DNA from: Chinchilla lanigera
Taxonomy: Eukaryota > Chordata > Mammalia > Rodentia > Chinchillidae
Assembly (NCBI RefSeq): GCF_000276665.1
Contig: NW_004955402.1
Coordinates: 572,251 to 636,250 of the forward strand
DNA: 64,000 nucleotides
Direction of reading: 5' to 3'
The notes under the pieces: model-generated
The model's database searches: none
Told to the model about the DNA's origin: nothing
What the model saw: the letters and a program-made list of their open reading frames with translations, nothing else
Part shown: piece after piece, positions 13,438 to 24,589 of the stretch
Position numbering within the stretch: the first letter of the stretch is position 1
Layout of the letters: each line of letters starts with the position of its first letter
Made by a program: the position numbers and the translations under genes

Positions 13438-14201
13438 NNNNNNNNNNNNNNNNNNNNNNNNNNNNNNNNNNNNNNNNNNNNNNNNNNNNNNNNNNNNNNN
13501 NNNNNNNNNNNNNNNNNNNNNNNNNNNNNNNNNNNNNNNNNNNNNNNNNNNNNNNNNNNNNNNNNNNNNNNNNNNNNNNNNNNNNNNNNNNNNNNNNNNN
13601 NNNNNNNNNNNNNNNNNNNNNNNNNNNNNNNNNNNNNNNNNNNNNNNNNNNNNNNNNNNNNNNNNNNNNNNNNNNNNNNNNNNNNNNNNNNNNNNNNNNN
13701 NNNNNNNNNNNNNNNNNNNNNNNNNNNNNNNNNNNNNNNNNNNNNNNNNNNNNNNNNNNNNNNNNNNNNNNNNNNNNNNNNNNNNNNNNNNNNNNNNNNN
13801 NNNNNNNNNNNNNNNNNNNNNNNNNNNNNNNNNNNNNNNNNNNNNNNNNNNNNNNNNNNNNNNNNNNNNNNNNNNNNNNNNNNNNNNNNNNNNNNNNNNN
13901 NNNNNNNNNNNNNNNNNNNNNNNNNNNNNNNNNNNNNNNNNNNNNNNNNNNNNNNNNNNNNNNNNNNNNNNNNNNNNNNNNNNNNNNNNNNNNNNNNNNN
14001 NNNNNNNNNNNNNNNNNNNNNNNNNNNNNNNNNNNNNNNNNNNNNNNNNNNNNNNNNNNNNNNNNNNNNNNNNNNNNNNNNNNNNNNNNNNNNNNNNNNN
14101 NNNNNNNNNNNNNNNNNNNNNNNNNNNNNNNNNNNNNNNNNNNNNNNNNNNNNNNNNNNNNNNNNNNNNNNNNNNNNNNNNNNNNNNNNNNNNNNNNNNN
14201 N
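13438..14201. other. assembly gap (764 N)
   Basis: This is a run of N in the middle of the CpG island, most likely a GC-rich stretch that failed sequencing. Open frames that run through it are artefacts. Confidence 1.
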
Positions 14202-14222
14202 GGGGCGTCCGTGGGAAAGAGG

Positions 14223-14250
14223 TGGGGGCGGGGCTGGCCTGGGGCGGGGC
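14223..14250. promoter_or_regulatory. pair of GC boxes
   Basis: GGGGGCGGGGC and GGGGCGGGGC lie 10-15 bp apart at the right edge of the gapped CpG island. They match Sp1/KLF sites. The orientation of transcription cannot be decided. Confidence 0.5.
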
Positions 14251-14685
14251 ATCTTTAATGTCCCTGACCACCGCAGGCCACAGCAGCCCAGAAGGCGGGC
14301 ATGGTCAGCACACTTACTGCCCGGCAGGCCGTGTGCCCACCCGCCAGCAGTGGGCACCAGCTCAGAGAGACACAATAGGGCCGCAGGACGTTCGGTAGGA
14401 CGGGTTAGTCCACTGCCTGCTCTGGGTCACCTCCTGGCCCGTCCTCCAAGGGAAAGGCTCTGGGCTGGAAGATCAGGTGGCTCCTCTGCAGCCTGACCCT
14501 CCCTCCCGGAAGGACCTGTGCCTCTGAAAGCCAGTGAGAGTCTTCTCTGCATGCGCTGTTGTGACCCGGGCAAGCCAGCCCTGTCTCTGAGCAAACCATC
14601 ACTGCCCTTGTATATCAGTATCATAAGCCAATTTTATTACAGTCACCAAAATTACAGACTTCTCTCTGCCAGAATTAAACCCCTG

Positions 14686-14813
14686 CAAACCGGGCGGGGT
14701 GGCGCATGCCTGTAATCCCAGCACTCAGGAGGCTGAGGCAGGAGGACTGTAGCCTGGGTTACAAAGTGAACTGCATTTCGAGACTCTGTCTCAAAAAGAC
14801 AAGAAAAAAAAAA
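14686..14813 (+). mobile_element. B1-type SINE
   Basis: This B1 element begins CGGGCGGGGTGGCGCATGCC, with a deleted centre and an A-rich tail. A perfect 13-bp target-site duplication (AATTAAACCCCTG) lies at 14,673-14,685 and 14,814-14,826. Confidence 0.92.
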
Positions 14814-14826
14814 AATTAAACCCCTG

Positions 14827-17254
14827 AAGACTACCAAAGTAGGCTAACATGGATTTTCATGCTAGGTAACAGATGTCCCTAATTGAAGGAAGGGATTTTA
14901 AACTCCCTACTCAAACAAAAAAAGAAGTGCCGAGTTCATACTTCCATAGTAGCAGTGAAATAAATCCTCTGAAATCTATAACCAGTTTATCAGTAGCCTT
15001 TTAGTCAAGTCTCCAACTCTACCCAACTATCCTCATCACCAGGCAATGTCTGGCCAGTGCTCAAGTAGTTCCTGTAACACCTACCGTAGTCGAGAGCTAG
15101 ATGCAAGCTCACCTCACACTCACAATATTATTTAATCTGCACAATAGCTGTGAGAGCTGTGACTTCTCCATTTTGCAGATGAAAAGCTGAGGCTGTGACA
15201 GATTTAATCACTGTCCTGGCCAGAGAGATGGCTTTGACACTGCTGACCCAGCTGCATACGCACTGGGCATTGAGCCGACAGTGCACCCTGCCACCTACCC
15301 ACGGCAGCTCTCACACACCCAGCCCCACACGCCCAAGACTCAGCCAGCTGGGGCTGGCCGGGGAAGCCCAGGTCGTGCTAGGAGAGACAGGCACACAGGG
15401 CTCTGGGGCCCAGCTGCCGGGCAGATTTCTTAAATAAATGGTGAGTTGGCACGTGCCTAATACAGGTTATCTGAACCCACTAGGCGTACACTATTAGCTT
15501 CACTTTATGGCCACCAGCACACCCATCACCAGTGGCTTACACACCGAGGGGTTGGAGAGTCTTTTCCTTTAAAACCTCTAATGGACAGTAAAAAAGAGAC
15601 ACTTTTCCCAAAACCATAAAACCATTTGTTCTACTTCCCATGCATAATTTTCTTGCATATAATTTAACTCCTTTTAAATTGGAGGCTGAATGTTAAAATC
15701 CCAACCTCAGTTTTACCACCTGTGATGAGTCTCCGTGAATCTTGAACTGCCTTTGTCTTCCCTTTTAACCAGAAACTGCAGCTCTCTATTTCTATTTCCA
15801 GAAAACAGAGATGGGGGAACCACTCGTGGTTTTCCATTCTGTCCTGCACACACACATGCACACTCGTGTGCATGCACACACATGCACTCGTCACAGCAGT
15901 GGAGAGCTGGTGTGTAAGGACGGGCGTCGTGAAGGAGGCCCCGCCTCAGCCTTGTCCAGGTCAGCCATCCACACCTCCGTGTGCAGGGCCCCACGTGGAG
16001 GCTTGGGGAGCTGGAGCTTCAAGTTCTTCCATCTAGAGGAGAATTTGCATCCGTGGAACCCAGAACAAGGCCTGATACCACGGGGTCAAAGAGTTCTTAT
16101 GGGATGAATGGAGCCTAGTGTTAGGAAACAAGTAAATAATATTGAGGTAAACTATCACGACTACCTCGGGTAGAAACTGGTTTCAAGGAGTAGGAAGGGA
16201 CCGAATGTTTTCATTGTACTTTGTCAAAGGCCACTGGTCAGTCATCTAAGGAGAGAAACACCGAAAAGGCAAACACAAGCAACCGTCATCACAGAGAAAA
16301 GCATGTGCGGCCCCAGCTGGCCTCACAGTGACCGTACATCAGAGAATGTGATTCTGGTACTGGCTGTCACGTAGGTGGAGCGTAAACTGCCCAGGGGACC
16401 GGTTCTGCTCTTCGTGCCCTTTAATTTAAATAAGAGACAGAGGAAGAGACTTGAAGACTCAGTGTATACCTTGGGTGTCCTGGTCTGGGGACATGGGTCC
16501 TGGGGACCGACAGATTCCAGGACGGACCCCCGAGGAGGCGTGTCCTTCGCCTGCAGGGCCCCTGGTGCTTCCTGTGACCCCGCCCTGTCTGCCTCAGTGT
16601 TCAGCCTGTCACCAGGAGGTGATGCCATGTCCTGCCCAGGGACCTGTGACGGTTGGCTCTGCACAGAGCCCCTGCCACTCCAGGTCAGCAGTTCCCTTTA
16701 AACCACTGGAGAAGCGGAAAGGAAGAGTTTTGAGGTAACCTCTACCCCAGCCTTGCTGCAGCACTTGCTTTGGGCAAAACTACCCCTACCCCCAAGAAAC
16801 CAGTGCCTGCTCTCTCTTGAGGGAGTGGGTCTAGAGAAAAAACAAATAGCACAGCAAGGAAAGAAAAATAAGATTCCCTCAAAGATTTCTACCCAGGCCC
16901 ATTCGTGCATGGCCTGATAACAAAAAGTATGAAAGGTTTCTTCAAACTGTTCAAAAGCACCTAATGCCCACGGTCTCCACCAGCCTCAACTTCTGCAGCT
17001 CCTCGGTCCGCAGTGGCTGCAGCTCGGCCCTCCGATGCCTGGTGGCCCCAGTTAACCAGACCCCACGGAGCCCCTCTGGGTTTGGGCCACGAGACTCCAG
17101 CACCAGCTGCTCTAACTTCAAACACGCTGGCCTTCACTCAGATGGTGCTGATTAGATTAAACACCATACATGAAGGAAAAGGCACGAAGAGTCAATGTAA
17201 ATAGACACGGACATGTCTGAGGGCGGCAGCACCGCGGCGGCCGTGCAGGGAGAG
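14827..17254. other. unique noncoding sequence
   Basis: Apart from the CA-rich tract at 15,847, no repeat or exon was recognised. Confidence 0.55.
15847..15890. repeat. imperfect CA/TGCA microsatellite
   Basis: This is an alternating purine-pyrimidine stretch of CACA and TGCA units, mixed with TCGTG. It is short and impure. Confidence 0.75.
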
Positions 17255-17630
17255 GCCCGGGTCTCCTTTCGCTCGTGCCGCTGTAAGGAAGCACCGTAGC
17301 CTGTGTGGTTTACCCCATGGGACGGTGTTGCTCACGGCCTGGATCAGGCAGGCCAAGGCTGAGGTTCTGGCAGGCCAGGGGTCCAGGCCAGGGGTCCAGG
17401 CCCGGGCTGCTCCACACAGTGGAGTCTTCCGAGTCTTCACGTGGAAGTGAGGGCAACAAGGACAAACTGCCCCGCAGCCACGCATGAGAACACCAGTCCC
17501 ACAGGGAGGACAGAGGCGGGGTGACCAGATCACCTCCCCAAACGCCACCCTTCTAATGCTGTCATGGTGGAAGTTAGGTTTGAACCTGACATTTGGAGAG
17601 GCACAAACTTCCAAGCCAGAACATGGCTAT
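17255..17630. repeat. ancient interspersed repeat remnant, class not assigned
   Basis: Ordered similarity to a common ancient mammalian repeat: CTGTAAGGAAGCACC, GGCCAAGGCTGAGGTTCTGG, GTGACCAGATCACCTCCCC, CTTCTAATGCTGTCATGG, and a GGTTTGAAC...GGAGAGGCACAAAC end. It contains a small tandem duplication of GGCCAGGGGTCCAGG near 17,373-17,402. I do not assign a family. Confidence 0.45.
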
Positions 17631-17635
17631 GTGTG

Positions 17636-17740
17636 CACACGTGTGTGTCAACACTGATTTGCTAGAACCATACCCACGACACATGCACACACACCTCCCT
17701 TGTGAATCTTCACACATACGCGCACGCTCACACACACAGT
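17636..17740. repeat. CA-rich low-complexity region
   Basis: Clusters of GTGTGTG, CACACACA and CACGCTCACACACACA are interspersed with unique sequence. Confidence 0.6.
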
Positions 17741-18300
17741 CCTGGAGAGCCAGGAGCCAGAGGGAGCGGCTCACAGCTGTCCGCCCTCTGCCTCACCACG
17801 CTGTGAGCGTTTTTCCCAGGTGCTGTCATGTCCTTCCCATTAGGGCGCAGAGTGTGTAGGAATCTGAACCTCAGTCCCCAAACCAGAAGGGTGAGAAATG
17901 CATTCTGTTTTCCGAACTCTGCAATTTCTGCCCCCGACCTTGTGTCCTGCAGAGTGTGTGGGATGTCACCCTGGCGAGGGGGCTGCCAGCTCACAAACTT
18001 CAGCCCTGCACAGGGTGACCAGGACGCCCAGGCAGATGCCAGCCTGGCCCCCACAGGCTTCCGCTGCAGTGCCTTTTGTCACCCTCCCTATGGCCACATC
18101 ACCTGAGAGGCAGCAGCTTGCCACTGCCGGACCCTGGGGTGCAGAAGTGATGGTTTCTTGGTGCATTTCAGGGCCATGGCAGCCGTCTCAGTGTCCTCTA
18201 ACGGGAAGCCTTCCTGCTCCCGGCCTGTCGGCATGCTGCCCTCCTCCTTTTAGCTTCTCACAGGCATCGCCAAGCTCTCCTCCAGGCCTACGGGCTTTAA

Positions 18301-18415
18301 GCCCAGAAGGTGTTGTGGTGCATCCCTGTCATCCTAGCTACTTGGGAGGCTGATACAGGAGGATCACAAGTTCCAGGCCAACCTAGGCAAGGCCTTTTCT
18401 CAAAATTTTAAAAAG
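18301..18415 (+). mobile_element. B1-related SINE, degraded
   Basis: GGTGTTGTGGTGCATCCC, ACTTGGGAGGCTGATACAGG and TTCTCAAAATTTTAAAAAG give the usual order of a 7SL-derived SINE. Confidence 0.75.
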
Positions 18416-19257
18416 TGCGCTTCTTTAGTTCACTCCCTGGTCTTGAAAAAAGACAAGAATGTGTGGCCTCCATGCTGGAGGCCATGGACACTCCCGTTTC
18501 CCCTGTACTTCATGAAAGCCCAAAGCCCCTGCAGAAGGAGAAGGGAAGAGGGAGCGGGTGAGGCCAACCCGGGAGAGTTCCCTGGCTGGCAGTGCCGCTC
18601 TGTGTGTGCGTGGGCTGGGCACAGGAGAGGGCAGTGTCGCTGAAGCAGAGGTTGCCCAGGGCCCCAGCCTCATCCCTGGAGCCCTGCGAAGCAGCCCCGC
18701 TGGCTGGAGGCCTGGAGGAAGCCCGGGGGTCGCGGCAGGAGGTGATGGGGCAGGGAAGTGCCTGGAGCTGGGCTGCCGCTGAGGACGGGCCCCTCTGGGA
18801 ACTGAGAGGAAGCCCTGGGCACCGCACCAGGAAACCCCAGCCTCATCCCCGAGGCTGCAGGGAAGGAGAGGGCCTGGGCCGCACGTGCCAAGGAGACGCG
18901 AGCCTCTGTCAGGCCTGGCGCACCGGACCTCCGCGTGCCCGCCACGGCCTTCCGCGGGGGCTGCTGTGCCTCAGACTGTGGCAGCGCGCCTGCAGCAGCA
19001 GAACACAAATACAATCAGTCAGCCACGAACAGCATGCCCGAGCACGCTGCCCCTGCTGTGCGGCACTGCACCCCCGTTGTGTGGACAACAGGGGCGTGCT
19101 TATCCCTGGTTTTCTCCTGCCACAAGGTCAACCCGCTGCCTCTGCCACAGGCCTGGCCTGAGGTGCCGCCAAAGCCACAGCTGCGTGACCGTGCACTGGC
19201 ACCCCAATGCTATGAGCCACCTCCCTTTGGGGTGTATTGTAGACTGAACCAGGAGTG

Positions 19258-19378
19258 TGCATCACTGCCCTTTTGTATTTTGAGAGACAGTCTCACTAAG
19301 TTGCCCTCAATCTTGAAATCCTCCTGCCTCAGCCTCCCAAGTCTCTGGGATGACAGGTGTGCATCACTGTGCTTGGAT
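19258..19378 (-). mobile_element. B1-dID-related SINE
   Basis: In reverse orientation: GAGACAGTCTCACTAAGTTG, CTCCTGCCTCAGCCTCCCAA and GGGATGACAGGTGTGCATCA. The ID part is lacking. Confidence 0.8.
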
Positions 19379-19976
19379 TCCCCAATTAAGTTGGGGAAGG
19401 AAATTAAGTTTCTGATTTTCAATTGTGAAACAATTTGAACATAAGTAGAAGAACAGAGACACCTCTGTCATCAGCAAGGTAAAGCAGGAATTGGCACTTT
19501 ACCTTATTTGCTTCTTGTCTTTCTGATTTTTAAGAATCAATTATTTAAGGATCAATTATTAAAATTTAAAAGGGAAAATACAGTTGAAGTCACAGGCCTT
19601 TCTCTCTCTCGCTCCTCACAGCCCAACGTTTTTGCAGACTGCGTGCCTGGTACCCAAGGCCCACTTTTTCACGACTGTTACCTCCGTGAACAGCCTGAGC
19701 TCTGCTCTGTGGTTTTTGGTGCATGAGGGGAGTCGCCCCCTGAGTACAGGTCGCCTGCCGCTTGCTTCCCTTCCCTCGGTGGGACACACTGGCTCCCGCC
19801 AAAGGGAGGCACCGCCGCACTGGGGCAGAACGGCGCTGAGGGAGCCTCCCGTTTTCAGATGACCTCTGCGGCAGAGACGGCAGCAACCGCACTGGGAGTG
19901 CATCGGCGGCGGCAGGGGTGGCCTGAGCACTGCGTTGTAGTAAGGACTTGAACCCGAGTGATCCTGCGGGCGAAAG

Positions 19977-20080
19977 GACTGGTGGTGCTGCTCAGTGGTG
20001 AGCGCCGCCCTGGCAGTCACCCCTGGGTTCAGTCCTAGCACCAAAATGGGGGGGGAGGAGGGGGAGGAGGAGGAGACAGG
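19977..20080 (+). mobile_element. truncated ID-type element with G/A-rich tail
   Basis: GTGGTGCTGCTCAGTGGTGA, CTGGGTTCAGTCCTAGCACC and then a GGGGGGGAGGAGGG tract to about 20,080. It resembles the dID half of a chimeric SINE. Confidence 0.6.
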
Positions 20081-20442
20081 GGAAGAAAAGACACGGTGCG
20101 GTGATGCACGGCTCCGTGACAGCCTCCCAGCCCCAGCCCACCTCCTGGAGGCAGCGGAGCACAGCTGGAAGCCAGATAAACGTCCCACGGAGCACAGCTG
20201 GCGGAGGCGGAGGCGGGCTGTGAAGTTTGGCTGCGGAGTTGCCTTTGTAACAAGCCTGTGGTGCTGCTGAGGAAGTTATTTGCCGTGTTTCGCCACCAAA
20301 CAGCAGGAGAATCAGCCCAAGGCAGCCAGCCGGCCAGCATGGGCCACAGGCCTGCGGGGTCAGCGCCTACGTGTGGCAGGCGACCTCAGCCTCCAAGGGC
20401 AGCCACGTCCCAGTCGCACGGCCGTGACTCCGCCATCCATCT

Positions 20443-20603
20443 GTAGGTGCTGGGGACTGAACCCAGGGCCTGTACACAGAGCTACACCCTATTTTTTAAA
20501 CTTTGAGATGGGGCCTCACTAAGCTGCCTAGGCTGGGCTTGAACTGCAGTCCTCCTGTCTCAGCCTCCCAGAGTGCTGGGATGACAGGAAGCACCCAGCT
20601 TGT
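20443..20603 (-). mobile_element. B1-dID chimeric SINE
   Basis: In reverse orientation the ID part comes first (GGTGCTGGGGACTGAACCC), then the B1 part (GGGGCCTCACTAAGCTGCC, GTCTCAGCCTCCCAGAGTGC) and the B1 start (AGGAAGCACCCAGC). Confidence 0.85.
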
Positions 20604-21512
20604 TTTTTGCATTTTGCTTATTTATATGACCTTGGGGCCCCAAAAACCCTGAACTAGAATTACCAAGGGCTATTTTTACTTTATTGTCTTTATATAACTT
20701 TTTTTTGAAATTGGTAAAGTATGCTCCTGTTAGTGACTGCAACAACCCAAAGAAAAATCTTTAAATATAAATCTCTGCAGCCCACACTCACTGCCCCTTG
20801 CATGAAGCACCTTGCACTGCAGAATGCGCACCACAGCTTGTTGGCAGCTGCCCTGGAGAGCCAGTGTCTCAGCGCCCACCCTGGGCGTCACTCCAGGCAT
20901 GGACGACGCCTGCCTTAGGGCCGTGAAGATGCACAGGTGGGTGAGCTGCTTTATTCACAGCTCTCTGTGAGGCTGGGTCCCGCAGGGCTCGAGCTGCTGT
21001 GGTCCACAGTGGCAGACTGCCCCCCGGTGGCCGACGGTGCCCCCGCAGGACCCATGTCCCGGTGAGCAGAGCAGCCCTGCTGGTGACAGCAGGAAAGAAA
21101 CCTCGGTTTTGAGCACCAGTTCCTCGCACCTCTTCCTGCTTACCTCCTGGGGTAACGGCTCTGCTGATGGGCGGAGGTCAGGGACTGTGCCACTGCCCTC
21201 GGGTGTAGGCGTGCAGATGCGCACACAGACCCTCACATCAGATCCCCAGAGACCGATTTTAACTTCTAACAGGTATTTTTAGATTCCATCCTCAAAAGTC
21301 CTCCTCCGGGCACTGTAAGCATGTTCCGTTCACTTTAACTCTCAGTGGGTTTGATGAATAAGCAGAGCAGTCTTCTTAGGGCTCGATTTGGTTCCCACAC
21401 CCATGTCTCCAGCTCCTGCTCAGCAGCAGTGTTGGGACACGAGGTCATTTAAACTTTTGTCAAACTGATGGGTTAAAAGTGCTATCTCATTACTGCTTCA
21501 GTTCGCATTTTG

Positions 21513-21613
21513 TGCTGGGGATATAGTTCAGTGGCACAGCACCTGCCTGGCAAGCGTGAGGTTGTGAGTTCAATTCGCAGTACCAAAAAGTAAATAAATC
21601 GATAAATAAATAA
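21513..21613 (+). mobile_element. ID-type SINE
   Basis: GCTGGGGATATAGTTCAG, CACCTGCCTGGCAAGCGTG and GAGTTCAATTCGCAGTACC, then an A-rich AAATAAAT tail. Confidence 0.88.
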
Positions 21614-21639
21614 TTTGCATTTGTCAACTAAATCAACTT

Positions 21640-22225
21640 GCATTTTGTCAACTAATTTCACGTCTATTACACAGCCACCTCTGTGTGTGTAAAGTGCTTG
21701 TTCATGTTCTTTTATGTACTATTCTACTTGATTATCTTTATCAGTTTATAGAACTTTGTGTGCTAGAAATACCGAGTGTTGCAAAGTGTTATAAACATAT
21801 CAGTAGCTCTGGCCCTTGCTTGTGATGTCTTTGCTGTGCAGCATTTAATTTCTGTGTTGCAATAGGTCTCTTGGAAGACAGGAGCGGCCTGGAGACTCAG
21901 AAGTCTCCCTCCTGCTTTCCTGTTCACACGGCTACTGCACGGAGAGGGTGCTCACATGTGGTTAAAGGTCACAGATTTTGTTATGCATATCTGCCACAGT
22001 GAGAACACACCTGCCTTTTCCTTTATATCTTTCTGGATTCCTTTCCTGCTTAAGAAGTTCTCTCCCATTCAAAGTTAGAAATGTTCTTCTAATGTTATAA
22101 TTTCATTTTTTACATTAAAAAATGAATCCAAAAATTTCAATCCATCTGAAACTTACTTTTAAGTATGATGCCAGTGATGGGCTTCCAGCCGTTTAGTCAG
22201 TGATGTTGTCTTGATCTTTTTTTGT
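21640..22225 (-). mobile_element. old L1 remnant, uncertain
   Basis: AT-rich sequence with antisense L1 landmarks such as TTTGCTGTGCAGCATTTAAT and CAATCCATCTGAAACTTAC...GATGCCAGTGATGGG. It is strongly diverged; the boundaries are approximate. Confidence 0.45.
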
Positions 22226-22239
22226 TTCCATTGCTGCCT

Positions 22240-22560
22240 TTCTCTGGTTTTAGTTTTGTTGAACGACTGGAGATTGCTGCTGCACCCTCATCCCTCATCG
22301 CTCTGACCACCTCTGATCAGTCTCCTCGGGGACATGAACACGTAGCATTAAATCAGCTCAGCGAAGTTGTTCTGGAGATCGTTAAGCTCCATTCAACCAG
22401 TGCAGTAGAGAGCATTGTTCTAAAAGTGCACACTTGTAACAGAAATGCAGTTGAAATTTGGCAATTAATCAAATTAATCATTATGAGCAATAAAATAAAA
22501 TGCATGCTGAGCCTTGAATTAGTCACTTTGGCTAATCTGCAATAATTACAGATACCCAGT
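22240..22560. promoter_or_regulatory. possible conserved noncoding element
   Basis: Unique sequence with a dense cluster of homeodomain-type cores near the right end: CAATTAATC, AAATTAATC, GAATTAGTC, GCTAATCTGC and AATAATTAC. No SINE or L1 similarity is seen. A 107-codon open frame covers 22,222-22,545 on the plus strand, but it resembles no known protein. It looks like developmental enhancer sequence by texture only. Confidence 0.3.
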
Positions 22561-22577
22561 TTAATTTTATATCACAG

Positions 22578-22745
22578 GCCAGGCGTGGTGGCGCATGCCT
22601 GTAATCCCAGCACCTGGAAGGCTGAGGCAGGAGGATCATTGGAAGTTCAAGGCCAGCCTAGGCTACAAAGTGAGCTCAAGATCAGCCTGAACTGCCTAGG
22701 GAGACCCTGTCTCAAAACGACCAAAAAAAAAAAAAAAAAAAAAAA
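22578..22745 (+). mobile_element. B1-type SINE
   Basis: GCCAGGCGTGGTGGCGCATG start, internal duplication (CTACAAAGTGAGCTCAAG) and a 27-bp A tail. Imperfect duplicated flanks, TTTATATCACAG and TTTATGCCACAG. Confidence 0.92.
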
Positions 22746-22951
22746 TTTATGCCACAGAAACACAACTCTTGAATATTAGTGTCAGGTTTTAATCTTCTTA
22801 ATTTGTTGTTTACCATAACAAGATTAAAATGACAATAACACCCCAATTGTAGACACACAGGAGCTATATCTCAGATATAAAAAATGAATTACTGATACAG
22901 GCAACATGTGCAAGCCTCAAAATAATTATGCTAAATGAAAAGCCAGATGAA

Positions 22952-23038
22952 GGGGCTGGGGATTTAGCTCAGCGGCACAGCACCTGCCTGGCAAGCGCAA
23001 GGCCGTGAGTTCAATTCCCGGTACTGGGGGCAGGGAAC
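22952..23038 (+). mobile_element. ID-type SINE
   Basis: GGGGCTGGGGATTTAGCTC, CCTGGCAAGCGCAAGGCC and GAGTTCAATTCCCGGTAC. A perfect 15-bp target-site duplication (GAAAAGCCAGATGAA) lies at 22,937-22,951 and 23,039-23,053. Confidence 0.95.
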
Positions 23039-23097
23039 GAAAAGCCAGATGAAAAGGTTGGAGTGGTGGGATTCCACCTACAGAAAACTCCAGTAAT

Positions 23098-23185
23098 TGG
23101 GGCTGGGGATTTAGCTCAGCAGCGCAGCCCCTGCCTGGCAAGCGCAAGGTCGTGAGTTCAATTCCTGGCACGGGAAGAAAAAAAA
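23098..23185 (+). mobile_element. ID-type SINE, second of a close pair
   Basis: Same family as the element 60 bp upstream but with its own 14-bp target-site duplication (AAAACTCCAGTAAT) at 23,084-23,097 and 23,186-23,199, so it is an independent insertion. Confidence 0.95.
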
Positions 23186-23638
23186 AAAACTCCAGTAATC
23201 ACCACGTGGCTGCTGGGGAGGAGCCAGAGGGAGGTGGAGGCACATCCGCCCTGGGCTCAGTGCCCCAGGCTTGGTGTACGCCCTGTGCCATGTCGGCTTC
23301 CGGGGCCTGCGGTCTTGTGTGTGTTGGTTACACTTTTTAAAGAGCCTGGCTCTGCCCTTACTGGTCAGTGGTGGGAGGTGGGAGCAGTTTGAGGAGTCGG
23401 GGTCTGTCAGGACAGCCCGGGGGTCCAGAGACAGCTTGGGAGCCCATGTGGGCAGCAGGTGAATGTCATGGCTGCTGCTTCAACCCGGCCCACACACTAC
23501 GCGCCCCGCAGCCCAGGCTGCTCCGCTCCGGGCAGCTGGAAACCGTGAACTGGCAAGGACCAGCTCTGCTAGCAGTCTCGATGTCCCCAGTGGCACAGGG
23601 TAATGCTGGGTGCCAGCCAGTGACTCAGCCAGCGTCAC

Positions 23639-23989
23639 TGTTCCAGCTTGTGTCTGGATGTCCCCCCAAATCCTCATGCAGTCATGGGCGGGCTTCTAGG
23701 ATTTGTGATTGATCCATGATCCAATGCTGGGATTGTGGGTGTGAGGGCTACACCTGCCCTGGGGCGGGTAGTCTGCATACAGTATGAGGGAGGGAAAGAG
23801 GCTGCTTGCCGCCATTCCTCCTTTTTGCTCTTGCTGCTTTTGCTGTGTTCCGCCGCCATGAACTGTAGCCCTCTGTCAAGTGCCTGTGGACCGAAACCTC
23901 CACAGACTGTGAGCTCAATAAACCTTTCCTTCCTTAATTTCTGGTGTCAGGTATTTTGTCCCAGCAATAAGAGAAATGTAACCAAGACA
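23639..23989 (+). mobile_element. solo LTR, MaLR-like
   Basis: This 351-bp element starts TG and ends CA, with direct flanks GTCAC at 23,634-23,638 and 23,990-23,994. It has an internal polyadenylation signal (CTCAATAAACC) near the 3' end, followed by a TCAGGTATTTTGTC tail typical of MaLR-type LTRs. It is clearly related to the element at 35,446-35,822. No internal retroviral sequence adjoins it, so it is a solo LTR. The subfamily name is not assigned. Confidence 0.8.
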
Positions 23990-24589
23990 GTCACCATCCC
24001 TTGCCAGTCTGCCGGACACTGGCACCGTCTCTGCTGCCGGGCTTTGGCGGCTGCAGTCTCTGGAGCACTTTGGTTCTAACAGCTCTGAGTGTTCATTGTT
24101 CTTCCAAAACAACCGCTCTGTCCACACCACTCACCATAAAATTCCAAGGAGATCATAGGACTTTTGGAGCCGTTGATAGGACACCAAGGTGAGTCACAGA
24201 GCTTGTGCTGCACACATGGTCATCACACAGTAGGGAGCCCCTAGACCGCCCCAAGTCCAGACGTGCTGCTGAGGCCCCGAGGCCCCAGGCTGAAGCCAGG
24301 GAATCTTCTGGAAGGCTTGCCCGGGTTGCTATGCAACCAAGGGGCAGCCCCTCCCTCCTCCCAAAAGGTAGCAGCACGTCTGAAGTGGGGTGGACAGGCA
24401 CCTTGCTGTCACGCTGGAGGGACAGAGGCAGCCTGACGGCCGGGAGGACCCTGCACAAACTGTCCCCGCCACTGGAGGGCCAAAGGGAAGTGTGGGGCAG
24501 CTGCTGGCTGAGCTGCGCCCCTCCACCCGCACAGCGAAATGGGGTGTCAGGCGCTCATCTGCCTCAGCTCCACAGTGCAGCCGCTGAAC

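Larger units (their letters stand above)
12590..14300. promoter_or_regulatory. CpG island with GC boxes, no gene assigned
   Basis: CpG density and GC content rise sharply from about 12,590, peak beside the assembly gap (for example GGACCGCGCGGGCGCGGCTC near 13,400), and continue after it. Two Sp1-type GC boxes (GGGGGCGGGGC, GGGGCGGGGC) lie at about 14,223-14,250. This is the only strong CpG island in the window and looks like a housekeeping-type promoter. It lies about 18 kb beyond the 3' end of CEP192. By human synteny LDLRAD4 is next and in the same orientation, so it could be an LDLRAD4 or lncRNA promoter. No coding exon is recognisable nearby. Confidence 0.65.

Noticed and set aside
12678..14258. 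526-codon open frame on the plus strand (and similar long frames on both strands)
   Set aside because: The length comes from reading through the 764-bp run of N; the real flanking parts are GC-rich island sequence without protein similarity.
22952..23185. tRNA-like sequences with A and B box motifs
   Set aside because: They are ID SINEs with A tails and target-site duplications, not tRNA genes; no full cloverleaf is kept.
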